From an uncultured Bacilli bacterium (GTDB taxonomy: Bacteria > Bacillota_I > Bacilli_A > RF39 > UBA660): a stretch of DNA of 64,000 bases. A program made the translations under genes and the position numbers. Below the pieces are notes generated by a model. It did no database searches, was not told where the DNA came from, and saw only the letters and a list, made by a program, of their open reading frames with translations. The stretch is taken from contig CAKPOS010000008.1 in NCBI GenBank assembly GCA_934176955.1, positions 17,062 to 81,061 on the forward strand, in the 5' to 3' direction. Positions 34,661-44,009 of this stretch are shown piece by piece. Numbering within the stretch: position 1 is the stretch's first letter; every line of letters starts with the position of its first letter.

Positions 34661-36819
34661 TAATTTGTTGGTTTTAGGATTTTTCTTAATTGTTTATTGT
34701 TTTCATGTCTTACTTGGTAAGGGGTATAAGAAGTCTTGTTTAGTTTTTCTAACAAGTAAGATATTATTTTGATTTCTTCTTCTTTTTGATAAGTTCCTTT
34801 TTGTATTTTATGAATTGTACTTAATAAATAAATTCCTAAAGATGTATTTGGATTTAATTCTATTGTACTGGTTGTTGTATTTTCCATTGTATAATATTTT
34901 TCTTCACTGTCATTAATAATATTAAAAATAAGATGGGCTTCTTCTTTATCTATTTCAGATAAAGCTTGGCAAATTTGGTTATGATTTTTATGAATTAAAT
35001 TTTTATCTTTGATTTCTTCTTGATAGATAAATGGGATATTGTTCTTTTGAAAAATTTCTTGGATATCAGAAGAAAGTTTTTGATGAATATTTTGTAAGAA
35101 ACTAGATACTGTAAAAATTTCTTCTGAAGTATTATTGATTTGTTTTACTATCGATATACTGTCATTTAAAATTGAATTTTCTTGGTGGTTTTGCATATCT
35201 TTTTCAGAAAAAACTTTAGTTATATTAATTAAAGATGGTGTAACTCTTAATGGTAAAATTGTGTTATCTGGCATTAATGTATATGAAAATGATAGTGCTG
35301 GATAATTTAGTCCTGGTTTGATTTGAATTAGTTTATCTTTATGAGATAGTAAGTCGCTATCAAAAGATAAAAGCTTACTATTATCTAATAGGTGAGTGGT
35401 AAAAGTAATTGGGCCATCTTCAGTGTAATGAATGGAGAATGCTACATTTTGTATTTTATTTAAAAGATAAGTTTTGGTAAATTTATCATCTTTCACTTCA
35501 TCTATAGATGATTTTTGATAATAATTTATTAAATTAGGAAAGGTATAGTTTTTCAATATATTTTCTTGTTCTTCGGTTGATTCTTCTTTTACTTTTTCCT
35601 GATGAAGAGAAGATATTATTTGTGATAAATCTTTATTGACTTCTGATAAAGATATATATTTTCTTTTTTTGCAATAATTTACAAAGTCAGAGATTGTTTC
35701 TAGGAATTTATCTGTTTCTGATTCTGATAATGGGTTTGTTTGCTCAAAGATTAATTGGATAATTTCTTGATAAAATGTTGGATCGGTATAAGGAATTCCT
35801 TGATTTACTAATTTTACCTTATAATTTTGAATAAATTTATCTAAAAGATAAAATAAGATATGGTTGTTTTCTCTAGCATATTTAAAGTTATCAATTTGTA
35901 TTATCATTTTTTTTAATATTGGATAATTTCTATCATCTTCAGATAAGTAGGATAAAATATGATAGTAAGCTGATGTATCTATAGTATTATTATTTACTTC
36001 TAATGGTAAGTTTTTTTCAAATAGATGAATAATGTTTTTGATAAAATTTTTTTCTGTAGCATTTTCTTTTGAAATAGTACGAAGATAATTTTTTAAGACA
36101 TCTTTTCCAAGTAAACATACTTCTTCTTTTGCAAATTCTGGTAATTTATTGATTTCTTTAAATATTTTAGTAATATCTTCTGGGATAAAATGATTTAGTT
36201 CTTCTCCATATTTTTTTAAATAATCTCCACAGCATAATTGATTTAAAAAAAGAGATAGTTCTTGATTTAGATTAGTTTGATAAGTAAAATAATCAGAAAA
36301 ATCTTTTAATTGTTCCCCATTATCTTCTTTAGATGATTTTTGATTATTTTCTTGAATTTTTTCTAGTTTAATTAATTTTTTTAGGTTTTTTAAGAATAGT
36401 TTATTTTTTTTATATTCTAAATTTATGTTCGTTAATTTTTCTTTTAAATTTTGGTATTTAGCTAATTCTAAGTGTTGGCGTAATATTTTTTTGTTTTTTT
36501 TCAAGTCTAGAGGTAGATTATTTTCTTTGGCTATGATTTGAATAATTTCTTTGGTCATTTCTTTTTTCTTGTGATAAGTTTGAATATTATGTAATAAATA
36601 AATATCTTTTAATTGATATAAGTAAGATATTTTTCCTGATTTTAAATAATTAATAAATAGGTTTAATTCTTTTTCTGATAAAAAGTAGTTTGTCATTAAG
36701 ATATTTAATAGATATTTTCTTTTTATTTCTTCTTGTTTAGAAATAAATTCTTTCTCTAAGAGATTTATTTCTTGTAATAGTTTTTGATTATTGGTTACTT
36801 CTTCATATTTAGACATCAT
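34660..36819 (-). CDS. RNase II/R-like protein with a degenerate RNB domain
   Basis: A 719-residue protein. The first 400 residues are helical and Lys/Leu/Asn-rich. From about residue 440 the sequence resembles an RNB (RNase II/R) domain: VAFSIHYTEDGPITFTTHLL, then LNYPALSFSYTLMPDNTILP, VTPSLINIT, and near the end SLGIYLLSTIHKIQKGTYQ. The acidic catalytic loop that normally precedes the first strand (several Asp, DFDDA-type) is not visible here. The protein may therefore be an inactive or divergent relative. The ATG at 36819 has AAGGAG five bases upstream. I infer an RNA-binding or regulatory role; confidence in the fold is moderate. Confidence 0.45.
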   Translation of the reverse strand: MMSKYEEVTNNQKLLQEINLLEKEFISKQEEIKRKYLLNILMTNYFLSEKELNLFINYLKSGKISYLYQLKDIYLLHNIQTYHKKKEMTKEIIQIIAKENNLPLDLKKNKKILRQHLELAKYQNLKEKLTNINLEYKKNKLFLKNLKKLIKLEKIQENNQKSSKEDNGEQLKDFSDYFTYQTNLNQELSLFLNQLCCGDYLKKYGEELNHFIPEDITKIFKEINKLPEFAKEEVCLLGKDVLKNYLRTISKENATEKNFIKNIIHLFEKNLPLEVNNNTIDTSAYYHILSYLSEDDRNYPILKKMIIQIDNFKYARENNHILFYLLDKFIQNYKVKLVNQGIPYTDPTFYQEIIQLIFEQTNPLSESETDKFLETISDFVNYCKKRKYISLSEVNKDLSQIISSLHQEKVKEESTEEQENILKNYTFPNLINYYQKSSIDEVKDDKFTKTYLLNKIQNVAFSIHYTEDGPITFTTHLLDNSKLLSFDSDLLSHKDKLIQIKPGLNYPALSFSYTLMPDNTILPLRVTPSLINITKVFSEKDMQNHQENSILNDSISIVKQINNTSEEIFTVSSFLQNIHQKLSSDIQEIFQKNNIPFIYQEEIKDKNLIHKNHNQICQALSEIDKEEAHLIFNIINDSEEKYYTMENTTTSTIELNPNTSLGIYLLSTIHKIQKGTYQKEEEIKIISYLLEKLNKTSYTPYQVRHENNKQLRKILKPTN

Positions 36820-36890
36820 ACATTCTCCTTCTTTTATGATGTTACTATAGCACAAAATATTTATCTTAAGAAAGATATTTACTAGAAAGT

Positions 36891-36926
36891 AAAATACTTT
36901 TTCAGTATTATTTGTATAAAATACTT
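36891..36926. repeat. Two AAAATACTT copies upstream of the RNase-like gene
   Basis: AAAATACTT occurs at 36891-36899 and again at 36918-36926 in the same orientation, with CAGTATT between them, in the gap between aspS and the RNase-like gene. Confidence 0.4.
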
Positions 36927-36966
36927 CATTTTATTTTTCTTTATTATTTATCTTTTTGGTGGAAAA

Positions 36967-37005
36967 TAAAAAAAATAAGACAACTTTTTAAAGCTATCTT
37001 ATTTT
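36967..37005 (-). terminator. Terminator after aspS
   Basis: On the minus strand AATAAGATAGCTT pairs with AAGTTGTCTTATT (13 pairs, two G-U), followed by TTTTTTTT. The aspS stop codon lies within the stem. It closes the gatCAB-aspS operon. Confidence 0.85.
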
Positions 37006-38739
37006 AATGTGTAATTCTCTTAATTGGGCTTCTGTTAATTCTGATGGCGAACCCATCAGGTTATCAATGCCGCTGGCACTTGTTGGGAAGGCTTGTACTT
37101 CTCTTAAGTTATCCACATCATTTAAAAGCATAATCATTCTATCAATTCCAGGAGCCATTCCTCCATGAGGTGGAGCACCATATTTGAAGGCATTGTATAA
37201 AGAAGAGAATCTTTCTTTAACAATATCTTTAGAGTATCCTACTTTTTCAAAGGCTAATTCTAAGCAGTCTAAGTCGTGATTTCTTAAAGCTCCGCTAGAC
37301 ATCTCGTAGCCATTGCAAACAAAATCGTATTGGTACGCTAAAATATCATCTAAATTGTCGGTTTTTAAGGCTTCTATTCCTCCTTTAGGCATACTAAATG
37401 GATTGTGGCAGAAATCATATTTCTTTTCCTCATCGTTATATTCAAACATTGGGAAATCATTAATGATACAAAATTCATAAGTATCTTCATCGATTAAGTT
37501 ACATTTTTTTCCAAGGTAAGTTCTGATTAAACCTGCATATTTGGCAGCATTTTTTTCTTTTTTATTGGCAATAAAGAAAAGGACACTGTTGGTTTGAAGA
37601 TTTGTTTTTTCAATTAGATTTTTTCTTTCTTCATCCGTTAAGAATTTGTCGATTGGTCCTTTTAGGGAACCATCTTCTATTAAAGTTACGTAGCCAATCC
37701 CTGGCATACCGATTGATGAGGCATAATCGACGATTTCATTAAACCAACTATTGGAGTTTGTTCCTATTTCATCTACTTTAATTGCTCTGATTGTTGATTT
37801 TTGGAATGGTTTAAAAGTAGTATCTTTTAAATATTCTGTAATATCAATAATCTCTAAGGGATTTCTTAAGTCTGGTTTGTCTGTTCCATACTTTAACATA
37901 GATTCTTTATAAGGAATTCTTTTGAAGGGTAGGGGAGATACTTTTTTATTAGAAAAGTGGGTAAAGATATCATAAAATATTTTTTCTCCTACTTTGTAAA
38001 TATCTTCTTCTTCAACGAAAGACATTTCAAAATCTAATTGGTAGAATTCTAAGGTTCTATCTGCTCTTGAATCTTCATCACGGAAACATGGGGCAATTTG
38101 ATAATATTTATCTATGCCTCCTACCATTAATAGTTCTTTATAAATTTGTGGAGCTTGAGGTAGAGCATAAAATTTCCCTGGATATTTCCTTGATGGAATT
38201 ACAAAGTCTCTAGCACCTTCTGGAGAAGAGGCTGTAATAATTGGAGTTTGTACTTCTAGGAATCCTAAGTCATCCATTTCATGACGAATGAATTTTAATA
38301 GTTCTGCTCTTCTTTGAATATTTTTTCTGACCTTTTTATTTCTTAAATCTAAATAACGATATTTAAGTCGTAATTCTTCGCTGACTTCATGAGAAGTTTT
38401 TACTTCAAAAGGAAGTACATTTAACGATTTTCCTAAAAGAGTAATTTTGGTTACTAATAATTCGATAGTTCCAGTTTCTAGGTTGGGATTATAATCTTCT
38501 TCAGCTCTTTTTCTTAATTTTCCTTCTACTGTTACAGTTGATTCTTTGGTATAGCCATTAAACATTTTATCATCATTGCTAACTAATTGAATGGTTCCTG
38601 TTTCATCTCTTAAATCTAAGAAGATGATTCCTCCATGGTCTCTGATATTTTCAATCCATCCTGATAGGGTAAATGTTTTATCAATATCAGCTTCTGTTAG
38701 TGTTCCACAGTAAGAAGTTCTATATTTATTTTTAATCAT
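36994..38739 (-). CDS. aspS: Aspartyl-tRNA synthetase, probably non-discriminating
   Basis: A 581-residue bacterial-type AspRS. The N-terminal OB fold reads TFTLSGWIENIRDHGGIIFL. Class II motif 2 is FRDEDSRADRTLEFYQLDFE, the GAD insertion follows, and motif 3 is GAPPHGGMAPGIDRMIMLL. His35 in RDHGG is the residue reported in non-discriminating enzymes, where discriminating ones usually have Leu. Such enzymes charge both tRNA(Asp) and tRNA(Asn). The gene follows gatB by 75 bases in an operon headed by an Asn-type T-box, which agrees with that role. The start is the ATG at 38739, behind AGAGGTG. Confidence 0.95.
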   Translation of the reverse strand: MIKNKYRTSYCGTLTEADIDKTFTLSGWIENIRDHGGIIFLDLRDETGTIQLVSNDDKMFNGYTKESTVTVEGKLRKRAEEDYNPNLETGTIELLVTKITLLGKSLNVLPFEVKTSHEVSEELRLKYRYLDLRNKKVRKNIQRRAELLKFIRHEMDDLGFLEVQTPIITASSPEGARDFVIPSRKYPGKFYALPQAPQIYKELLMVGGIDKYYQIAPCFRDEDSRADRTLEFYQLDFEMSFVEEEDIYKVGEKIFYDIFTHFSNKKVSPLPFKRIPYKESMLKYGTDKPDLRNPLEIIDITEYLKDTTFKPFQKSTIRAIKVDEIGTNSNSWFNEIVDYASSIGMPGIGYVTLIEDGSLKGPIDKFLTDEERKNLIEKTNLQTNSVLFFIANKKEKNAAKYAGLIRTYLGKKCNLIDEDTYEFCIINDFPMFEYNDEEKKYDFCHNPFSMPKGGIEALKTDNLDDILAYQYDFVCNGYEMSSGALRNHDLDCLELAFEKVGYSKDIVKERFSSLYNAFKYGAPPHGGMAPGIDRMIMLLNDVDNLREVQAFPTSASGIDNLMGSPSELTEAQLRELHIKIR

Positions 38740-38790
38740 GGTTTTCACCTCTTTCTTAGTTTCTTCTTTTATTAAAGATAAGTTATTTTG

Positions 38791-38816
38791 AAGTATTTTT
38801 TGAATATAAAATACTT
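38791..38816. repeat. Inverted AAGTATTTT pair between gatB and aspS
   Basis: AAGTATTTT (38791-38799) and AAAATACTT (38808-38816) form a perfect inverted pair with an 8-base centre. The gatB stop codon overlaps the end. Confidence 0.55.
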
Positions 38817-40269
38817 ATTTATCTAATTCTTGTTTTAATATTTTGGCACTTAAAGCAGGGTTCGCTTTACCACGTGTTTTTTTCATGACTTGACCTACGA
38901 AGTAATCAAATAGTTTAGGATTTTTCTTGTAAGATTCTAATTGAGTAGGATTTTCTTCGATGACTTCTTTTATAATTTTAGTTAACTCTCCTTCATCTGT
39001 TATTTGGCTCATTCCTAGTTCAGATACTAGTTTAACAGGATCTTTTTCTTCTTCTAATGATTTGGTTAATACTTCTTTGGCTTGTTTACCTGAAATTTTA
39101 GAACTTTCTACTAAATCGATTAAGCCTTTTAACATTTCTGGAGTTAAGAATAATTCTTCGATTGTTTTTTCCATTTTATTTAAGTGTCCTAAGATAATAC
39201 TATTTATCCAGTTAGCGGCACTTTGTGGATTAGCACCTAGAGATACGGTTTCTTCAAAATAGTCGGCTAATGGTTTTTCTTTGACAATGATTTTTGTATC
39301 TCTTGGAGAAACACCTAATTCATTAATATATTTATCTCTTCTTTCTGTTGCTAAAGGTGGGATAGTGGCTTTAATTTCTTCTAACCATTTTTTATCTAAT
39401 TTAAATTTTGGAATATTTGGTTCAACAAAATATTTATAATCAATGGCATCTACTTTGCTACGCATATAGATTGTCGTTCCGGATTCTTCATCCCAACGTC
39501 TAGTTTGTTGTTCCATTTCGTCATATTTTCCATCTTCTTTTAATTCAATTTGACGTTTAATTTCATAGTTGATTGCATCTCGTACTCCACCAAAAGAATT
39601 AACATTTTTAATTTCTATTTTTATTCCCCAGTTCTTTGGATTTTTTTCATCTAAAGATGCATCCATAATAGAAACGTTAACATCACATCTTATTTGTCCT
39701 TTTTTAGAGTCTGCTTCTGAAATATTTGCATATTGATAGATAGAACGCATGGTCTCTAGGAAAGATACGGCTTCTTCAGCTGAATGAAAGTCTGGTTCTG
39801 TTACTAGTTCTAGTAGAGGTACACCTGCTCTATTATAGTTAATTGTAGTGGTATCTTCATGGTGTGTTGAGGAAGCGGCATCTTCTTCTAAATGAATATT
39901 ATTTACTCGAATGGTTTTTGTTTCTTCTCCAACCTCATAAGTTAGTTCTCCATAGATTCCTACAGGGGCTGGTTTAGTTTCTTGCGTAATTTGAAATCCT
40001 TTTGGTAAATCTGGATAGTAATAATTTTTTCTTTCAAAATAAATATATTCTGGTTGTTTACAATTTAAAATGATACTCGCCATTAGGGCTTTTCGAACAG
40101 CTTCTTTATTGACTACTGGTAAAGTTCCTGGGAAAGCCATATCAACAGGACGAATATTTGTATTAGGTGTATCATCGTATGAATTTCTTGCTGAAGAAAA
40201 TACTTTAGTATTAGTTTTACTGATTTCACAGTGCATTTCTAAACCAATTAATACTTTATATTTATCCAT
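38815..40269 (-). CDS. gatB: Asp-tRNA(Asn)/Glu-tRNA(Gln) amidotransferase subunit B
   Basis: The 484-residue subunit that binds tRNA and activates the misacylated amino acid. YKVLIGLEMHCEISKTNTKVF begins the cradle domain. YYYPDLPKGFQITQ, NNIHLEEDAASS and NYNRAGVPLLELVTEPD are diagnostic. The C-terminal YqeY-like tail domain ends in GKANPALSAKILKQELD. The start overlaps the gatA stop as TAATG, behind AGGAGGAGAA, so translation is coupled. Confidence 0.98.
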   Translation of the reverse strand: MDKYKVLIGLEMHCEISKTNTKVFSSARNSYDDTPNTNIRPVDMAFPGTLPVVNKEAVRKALMASIILNCKQPEYIYFERKNYYYPDLPKGFQITQETKPAPVGIYGELTYEVGEETKTIRVNNIHLEEDAASSTHHEDTTTINYNRAGVPLLELVTEPDFHSAEEAVSFLETMRSIYQYANISEADSKKGQIRCDVNVSIMDASLDEKNPKNWGIKIEIKNVNSFGGVRDAINYEIKRQIELKEDGKYDEMEQQTRRWDEESGTTIYMRSKVDAIDYKYFVEPNIPKFKLDKKWLEEIKATIPPLATERRDKYINELGVSPRDTKIIVKEKPLADYFEETVSLGANPQSAANWINSIILGHLNKMEKTIEELFLTPEMLKGLIDLVESSKISGKQAKEVLTKSLEEEKDPVKLVSELGMSQITDEGELTKIIKEVIEENPTQLESYKKNPKLFDYFVGQVMKKTRGKANPALSAKILKQELDK

Positions 40270-41726
40270 TATTCTCCTCCTTTACTTGTTTGATTTTTAT
40301 AGTCTAAGATATTTTCGATGGCATAAGCGATATTTAAAACGTTTGCATCATCATAGCAAGCGCCAGTTAAGTTTAAAGCTACTGGTAAGCTATCAATAAA
40401 GCCATCAGGTATGGTAATTGATGGAAATCCTCCAAAGTTACCAACTTGTAAGTGTTCCTCTAATGGAGCAGTATCTTTATCTAAGATATCTATTGAACCA
40501 TCTAAGTGTTTCGCTGGTCCACTTCCTACTGGTAAGATAACGGCATCATATTTTTCAAATAACTTGTTCCAAGTATCTACTAGTAGTCTTCTTACTCTTT
40601 GGGCATTATGGAAATAACGATCTTTATTTTCTTTTTGTAGAACATAAGAACCTATTACAAATCTTCTTTTAATTAATGGAGAAAAGTTTTTGGTACGATA
40701 ATCTTTCATCATATCGATGTAATTTTCTCCTTCTCCTCTAGGTCCAAAGATAAATCCAGTTAAGTTTGACATATTAGAAGTGGCTTCAGCACATGAGATA
40801 ACGACATAAACAGAGGCTAGTGCATTTAATAGTGTTTTATCTACTGATACTTCTTCTACTTCAATGCCTAATGATTTTACTTTTTCTAACGTGTTAGCAA
40901 AATTTTCTAGATGTTCTTTTAATGTAGTAGAAGCGTTAGGATAAGAGGAAATATCACATAATTCTTTGATGTAACATAATTTTTTACCTTTAACTTCACC
41001 TGTTAGAGAACTTGCTAAATTGATATTAGAAGAGTCCCAAGAAGTCATGTCGTATTTATCTTTTCCTTTCATGGCATCTACTACAATGGCAGCGTCTTTT
41101 ACATTTCTAGTTAAGGCTCCGCAATGATCTAGAGAACTTGCAAATGGGAAAAGTCCATAACGAGAAATCATTCCGTAAGTTGGTTTATAGCCAACAATTC
41201 CACAATAAGCGGCTGGTTTTCTGATAGAGTCACCTGTATCGGATCCAGTAGCATAAGGAAATACTCCAGCAGCAACGGCAGCGGCAGAACCAGCAGAAGA
41301 TCCTGCACACATTCTTGTTGTATCCCAAGGATTTTTAACAATACCAGTGTGGCCTGTTGTTCCTGTTCCACCCATTCCAAATTCATCCATTACGGTTTTT
41401 CCAACAGCAACTGCTCCATGACGTTCTAGATTTTCAATAGCGGTTGCCGTAAAGAAAGGAATGTAATCTTTTAGTGTATTTGATGAACCTGTACTTAGTA
41501 TTCCTTTGGTACTATAATTATCTTTTATTCCGTAAGGAATACCTGATAAGACGTCTTCTGTTACTTCTTGTTCTTTGGCATCATCTAGAATAGTGACAAA
41601 AGCATTACATTTTTCTTGTAATTCATGTGATTTTTTTAATGATTCTTGAATTAATTCTTTACTAGTTACTTTGCCTTTTTTTAAGGCTTCATGAATTTCT
41701 TCAATTGATTTATTCATATATTCCAT
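40269..41726 (-). CDS. gatA: Asp-tRNA(Asn)/Glu-tRNA(Gln) amidotransferase subunit A
   Basis: The 485-residue glutaminase subunit of the amidase-signature family. The Ser-cisSer-Lys triad is present: Lys in GIPYGIKDNYSTKG, Ser in AGSSAGSAAAVAAG and Ser in GSDTGDSIRKPAAYCG. KPTYGMISRYGLFPFASSLD is typical. It supplies ammonia to GatB. The ATG at 41726 (MEYMNKSIEEIHE) follows the gatC stop directly, with AAAGGTGGTGGG encoded in the last gatC codons. A longer frame to 41798 would overlap gatC and is rejected. Confidence 0.97.
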   Translation of the reverse strand: MEYMNKSIEEIHEALKKGKVTSKELIQESLKKSHELQEKCNAFVTILDDAKEQEVTEDVLSGIPYGIKDNYSTKGILSTGSSNTLKDYIPFFTATAIENLERHGAVAVGKTVMDEFGMGGTGTTGHTGIVKNPWDTTRMCAGSSAGSAAAVAAGVFPYATGSDTGDSIRKPAAYCGIVGYKPTYGMISRYGLFPFASSLDHCGALTRNVKDAAIVVDAMKGKDKYDMTSWDSSNINLASSLTGEVKGKKLCYIKELCDISSYPNASTTLKEHLENFANTLEKVKSLGIEVEEVSVDKTLLNALASVYVVISCAEATSNMSNLTGFIFGPRGEGENYIDMMKDYRTKNFSPLIKRRFVIGSYVLQKENKDRYFHNAQRVRRLLVDTWNKLFEKYDAVILPVGSGPAKHLDGSIDILDKDTAPLEEHLQVGNFGGFPSITIPDGFIDSLPVALNLTGACYDDANVLNIAYAIENILDYKNQTSKGGE

Positions 41727-41727
41727 A

Positions 41728-42024
41728 TTATCCCACCACCTTTGGTACTTGTACTTCTCTTTCTGTTCTATCATCACAGTTTTGTAATAATTCTTCAATT
41801 GGAATAGATTCTTCTACTTCATCTTCCCTTAAGTCATAAATAAAATTATCTAGACAATGTGTCATTGGTTCTACTTGTTCAATATCTTTGATGGCATTAA
41901 TTTTGTTAATATTTTCATCGATAATGGCAAATTCATCTAAAACCATATTTGCTTCTTCTTCAGTTAGACCGATTAAAAGTTTTTCAGCATAGTCATTTAC
42001 CATTTCTTTTGTAAATTTACTCAT
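41728..42024 (-). CDS. gatC: Asp-tRNA(Asn)/Glu-tRNA(Gln) amidotransferase subunit C
   Basis: A 98-residue GatC, the belt that holds GatA and GatB together. KEMVNDYAEKLLIGLTEEEA and INAIKDIEQVEPMTHCLD match the family, and the end (CDDRTEREVQVPKVVG) is the usual C-terminus. It is the first gene of the operon, behind AGGAAGAG, about 45 bases after the T-box terminator. AAAATACTT (42042-42050) lies just upstream of its ribosome binding site. Confidence 0.95.
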   Translation of the reverse strand: MSKFTKEMVNDYAEKLLIGLTEEEANMVLDEFAIIDENINKINAIKDIEQVEPMTHCLDNFIYDLREDEVEESIPIEELLQNCDDRTEREVQVPKVVG

Positions 42025-42065
42025 CTTTCTCTTCCTTTCTTAAAATACTTATATTTTTTTGCATG

Positions 42066-42343
42066 AATATAAAAATAAAACAGTAATTCATCTCCTTAAC
42101 TTTTATAAGTTAAAGGGACGAACTACTGTTAAGTCCGCGGTACCACCCTTATTATCATGGCCTGATCGCTTTATCTGAAAAATTCAGAAAGAGGATAACG
42201 GGTAATCCCGGCTTAAATTACTTACATATTCACCTAAGCACTCCAAAGTGTTATTCATAGTATATTTTATGTTAGTTCTCACCTTACCTAACTCTCTTTA
42301 ATAAAAGGGATACTACTACTTCTCTTCTTCTTCGCGTTAACGA
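42066..42343 (-). promoter_or_regulatory. T-box leader with probable Asn (AAC) specifier
   Basis: The 280 bases between the promoter and gatC form a T-box. The core T-box sequence AAGGGTGGTACCGCGG is at 42135-42150 on the minus strand. Stem I carries GTAGTAT/ATACTAT, with the specifier side reading CTATGAATAACACTTTGG; AAC (42250-42252) is the likely Asn codon. A long terminator follows: CAGTAGTTCGTCCCTTT to AAGGAGATGAATTACTG (about 42078-42131), then TTTTATTTTT. Uncharged tRNA would favour readthrough into gatCAB-aspS. The anti-acceptor base is T (TGGT), whereas a tRNA(Asn) with a G discriminator would pair best with C, so a G-U pair must be assumed. Confidence 0.9.
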
Positions 42344-42348
42344 TTAAA

Positions 42349-42377
42349 ATTATAGTATAGATTAAGGGGAATGTCAA
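42349..42377 (-). promoter_or_regulatory. Sigma-A promoter for the T-box/gatCAB-aspS operon
   Basis: On the minus strand perfect TTGACA (42372-42377) and TATAAT (42349-42354) are 17 bases apart. The -35 box overlaps the end of the CPBP protease gene. Confidence 0.85.
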
Positions 42378-43078
42378 TCTTCAAAGGAAATTTTTTTATT
42401 CACTATATTAATACATAATATTAGATTTATCAAAGAGAAAAGTAAGAGATAAGTATTATACTCGAATAAGAAAATTGACGTAATGTTAGCTGAAACGTGA
42501 ATGATTATAGGAGATAAAATATTATTATCTTGTTGATAAATTTTAGTAAAAACATAACCTAAACCTAAAGCATAGATAATTTTAATAGGAGAAAGATGAA
42601 TTAATGAGAAACAAATAGTAGTAATTAGTAAAGAGTTCTTTTGGGAGTTAAATTTTAATAATTGTTGATAAAAAACACCTCTAAATAACACTTCTTCATA
42701 TATTGGCCCTATAATTCCTGAAGATATTATATTCATTATTGGTTTTATTGAATCTACTGTTTGATTTATTTTAAAGAACTTAAAGATTATCATATTAAAG
42801 AAGATAGATATGGATATTCCTAAAGAAGTATAGAAAAAATATTTTTCTTTTTGGATAGAGAAAATTTTAATCTTTATATTATATTTGTCGATTAAGATGA
42901 TGGTAATAATGGGATATACAGGAATTAAGATATATGGTGATATGGATAGGAATTGATCAACATTGTTATATCCTAAGGAATGATAAATTAGTGCTGATAA
43001 AATTAAAATTAGAAGAGTAAGAATATACGTAATAAGAATTGGTAAGGTAGAGATAAATAACTTTTTTAAATTTTTCAT
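42374..43078 (-). CDS. CPBP-family intramembrane metalloprotease
   Basis: A 234-residue polytopic membrane protein with about seven hydrophobic segments. The CPBP (CaaX protease and bacteriocin-processing, ABI) motifs are present: GPIYEEVLFRGVFYQQLLKF (the EExxxR motif, near residue 130) and FSLIHLSPIKIIYALGLGYV (the HxxxxN-like second motif, His near 165). Such proteins process prenylated or peptide substrates or confer bacteriocin immunity. The role here is unknown. AAAGGAACAAACG precedes the ATG. The next gene upstream is galU. Confidence 0.85.
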   Translation of the reverse strand: MKNLKKLFISTLPILITYILTLLILILSALIYHSLGYNNVDQFLSISPYILIPVYPIITIILIDKYNIKIKIFSIQKEKYFFYTSLGISISIFFNMIIFKFFKINQTVDSIKPIMNIISSGIIGPIYEEVLFRGVFYQQLLKFNSQKNSLLITTICFSLIHLSPIKIIYALGLGYVFTKIYQQDNNILSPIIIHVSANITSIFLFEYNTYLLLFSLINLILCINIVNKKISFED

Positions 43079-43137
43079 CGTTTGTTCCTTTCTTTTTTTC
43101 AGTATATCATTATTTTTGTTGAAAAAGAAAAAAAGAA

Positions 43138-43995
43138 TTAAAAAGTTTTGTTCAAGTAGGCTTTTAATTCTTCTCTTAATTCTTGATTTTCTAGAGCATA
43201 ATCAATATTTGCTTTTAAGTATCCTATTTTGGAACCTGTATCATAATATTTTGCATTTAGTAAGCAAGCATAAAATTTTTCACTTTCCATTAGCTTTTTC
43301 ATGGCATCTGTGAATTGATATTCATTACCAACACCTAAGCTTAGTGATTCTAAAATAGGAAATATTTTTGCACTGACAATATATCTACCAAGTCCTGCGT
43401 AATTAGAAGGAGATTTTTCTATTGGAGGCTTTTCAATAATTGTTTTGATTTCTTTGGTATTTTTATTTTTAAAATCTATCATTCCATATTTAGGAGATAA
43501 TTCTTTAGGAACTTCTAAGGCACCTATGATATTAGATAAAGTTTTATCATGAAGTTCTATTAATTGTTTTAGTGCTGGTACTTCTGACTTCATTAAATCA
43601 TCTCCATATAGAACAGCAAAATCATCTTCTCCTACGAAAGTTTTAGCTAGTTTAATTGCATGCCCACTTCCTTTTGGTTCTCCTTGACGAATAAAATAGA
43701 TATTAACATTCTCTGGTTTAGTGTTAAGTAAGTCTAATTCTTTTATTTTGTCTTTTTGTTCTAATCGATGTTGTAATTCAAAACTTTGGTCAAAATAGTC
43801 TTCTATTACTTTTTTATATGGACTTGTAATTAATAATATATCTGTAATTCCTGATTCGATACATTCATCAATGATGTAAGATAATGTTGGTTTATCTACT
43901 ATGGGTAGCATTTCTTTTGGAACGGACTTGGTAATTGGTAAAAATCTCGTTCCTAATCCTGCTACTGGGATTATTGCTTTTGTTATTTTTTTCAT
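43138..43995 (-). CDS. galU: UTP--glucose-1-phosphate uridylyltransferase
   Basis: A 285-residue GalU that makes UDP-glucose for glycolipid, teichoic acid or capsule synthesis. The nucleotide-binding start KKITKAIIPVAGLGTRFLPI and PKEMLPIVDKPTLSYIIDE are complete. QGEPKGSGHAIKLAKTFVG, FAVLYGDDLM and the sugar-site GLGRYIVSAKIF follow. AAAAAAGGAGAAGAA precedes the ATG. It lies directly downstream of the sulfotransferase-like gene (15-base gap), so the two are probably cotranscribed. Confidence 0.96.
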   Translation of the reverse strand: MKKITKAIIPVAGLGTRFLPITKSVPKEMLPIVDKPTLSYIIDECIESGITDILLITSPYKKVIEDYFDQSFELQHRLEQKDKIKELDLLNTKPENVNIYFIRQGEPKGSGHAIKLAKTFVGEDDFAVLYGDDLMKSEVPALKQLIELHDKTLSNIIGALEVPKELSPKYGMIDFKNKNTKEIKTIIEKPPIEKSPSNYAGLGRYIVSAKIFPILESLSLGVGNEYQFTDAMKKLMESEKFYACLLNAKYYDTGSKIGYLKANIDYALENQELREELKAYLNKTF

Positions 43996-44009
43996 TTCTT
44001 CTCCTTTTT

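Noticed and set aside
34427..34663. Plus-strand open frame of about 78 codons opposite the frameshifted gene
   Set aside because: It is Phe/Leu-rich low-complexity sequence without a ribosome binding site, and the minus-strand frame looks like real protein.
34438..36819. Programmed stop-codon readthrough extending the RNase-like protein by 73 residues
   Set aside because: The downstream frame is in register with the upstream gene, but the TAATG junction and the TAA context fit ordinary coupling to a separate, frameshifted gene better. No readthrough signal was seen.
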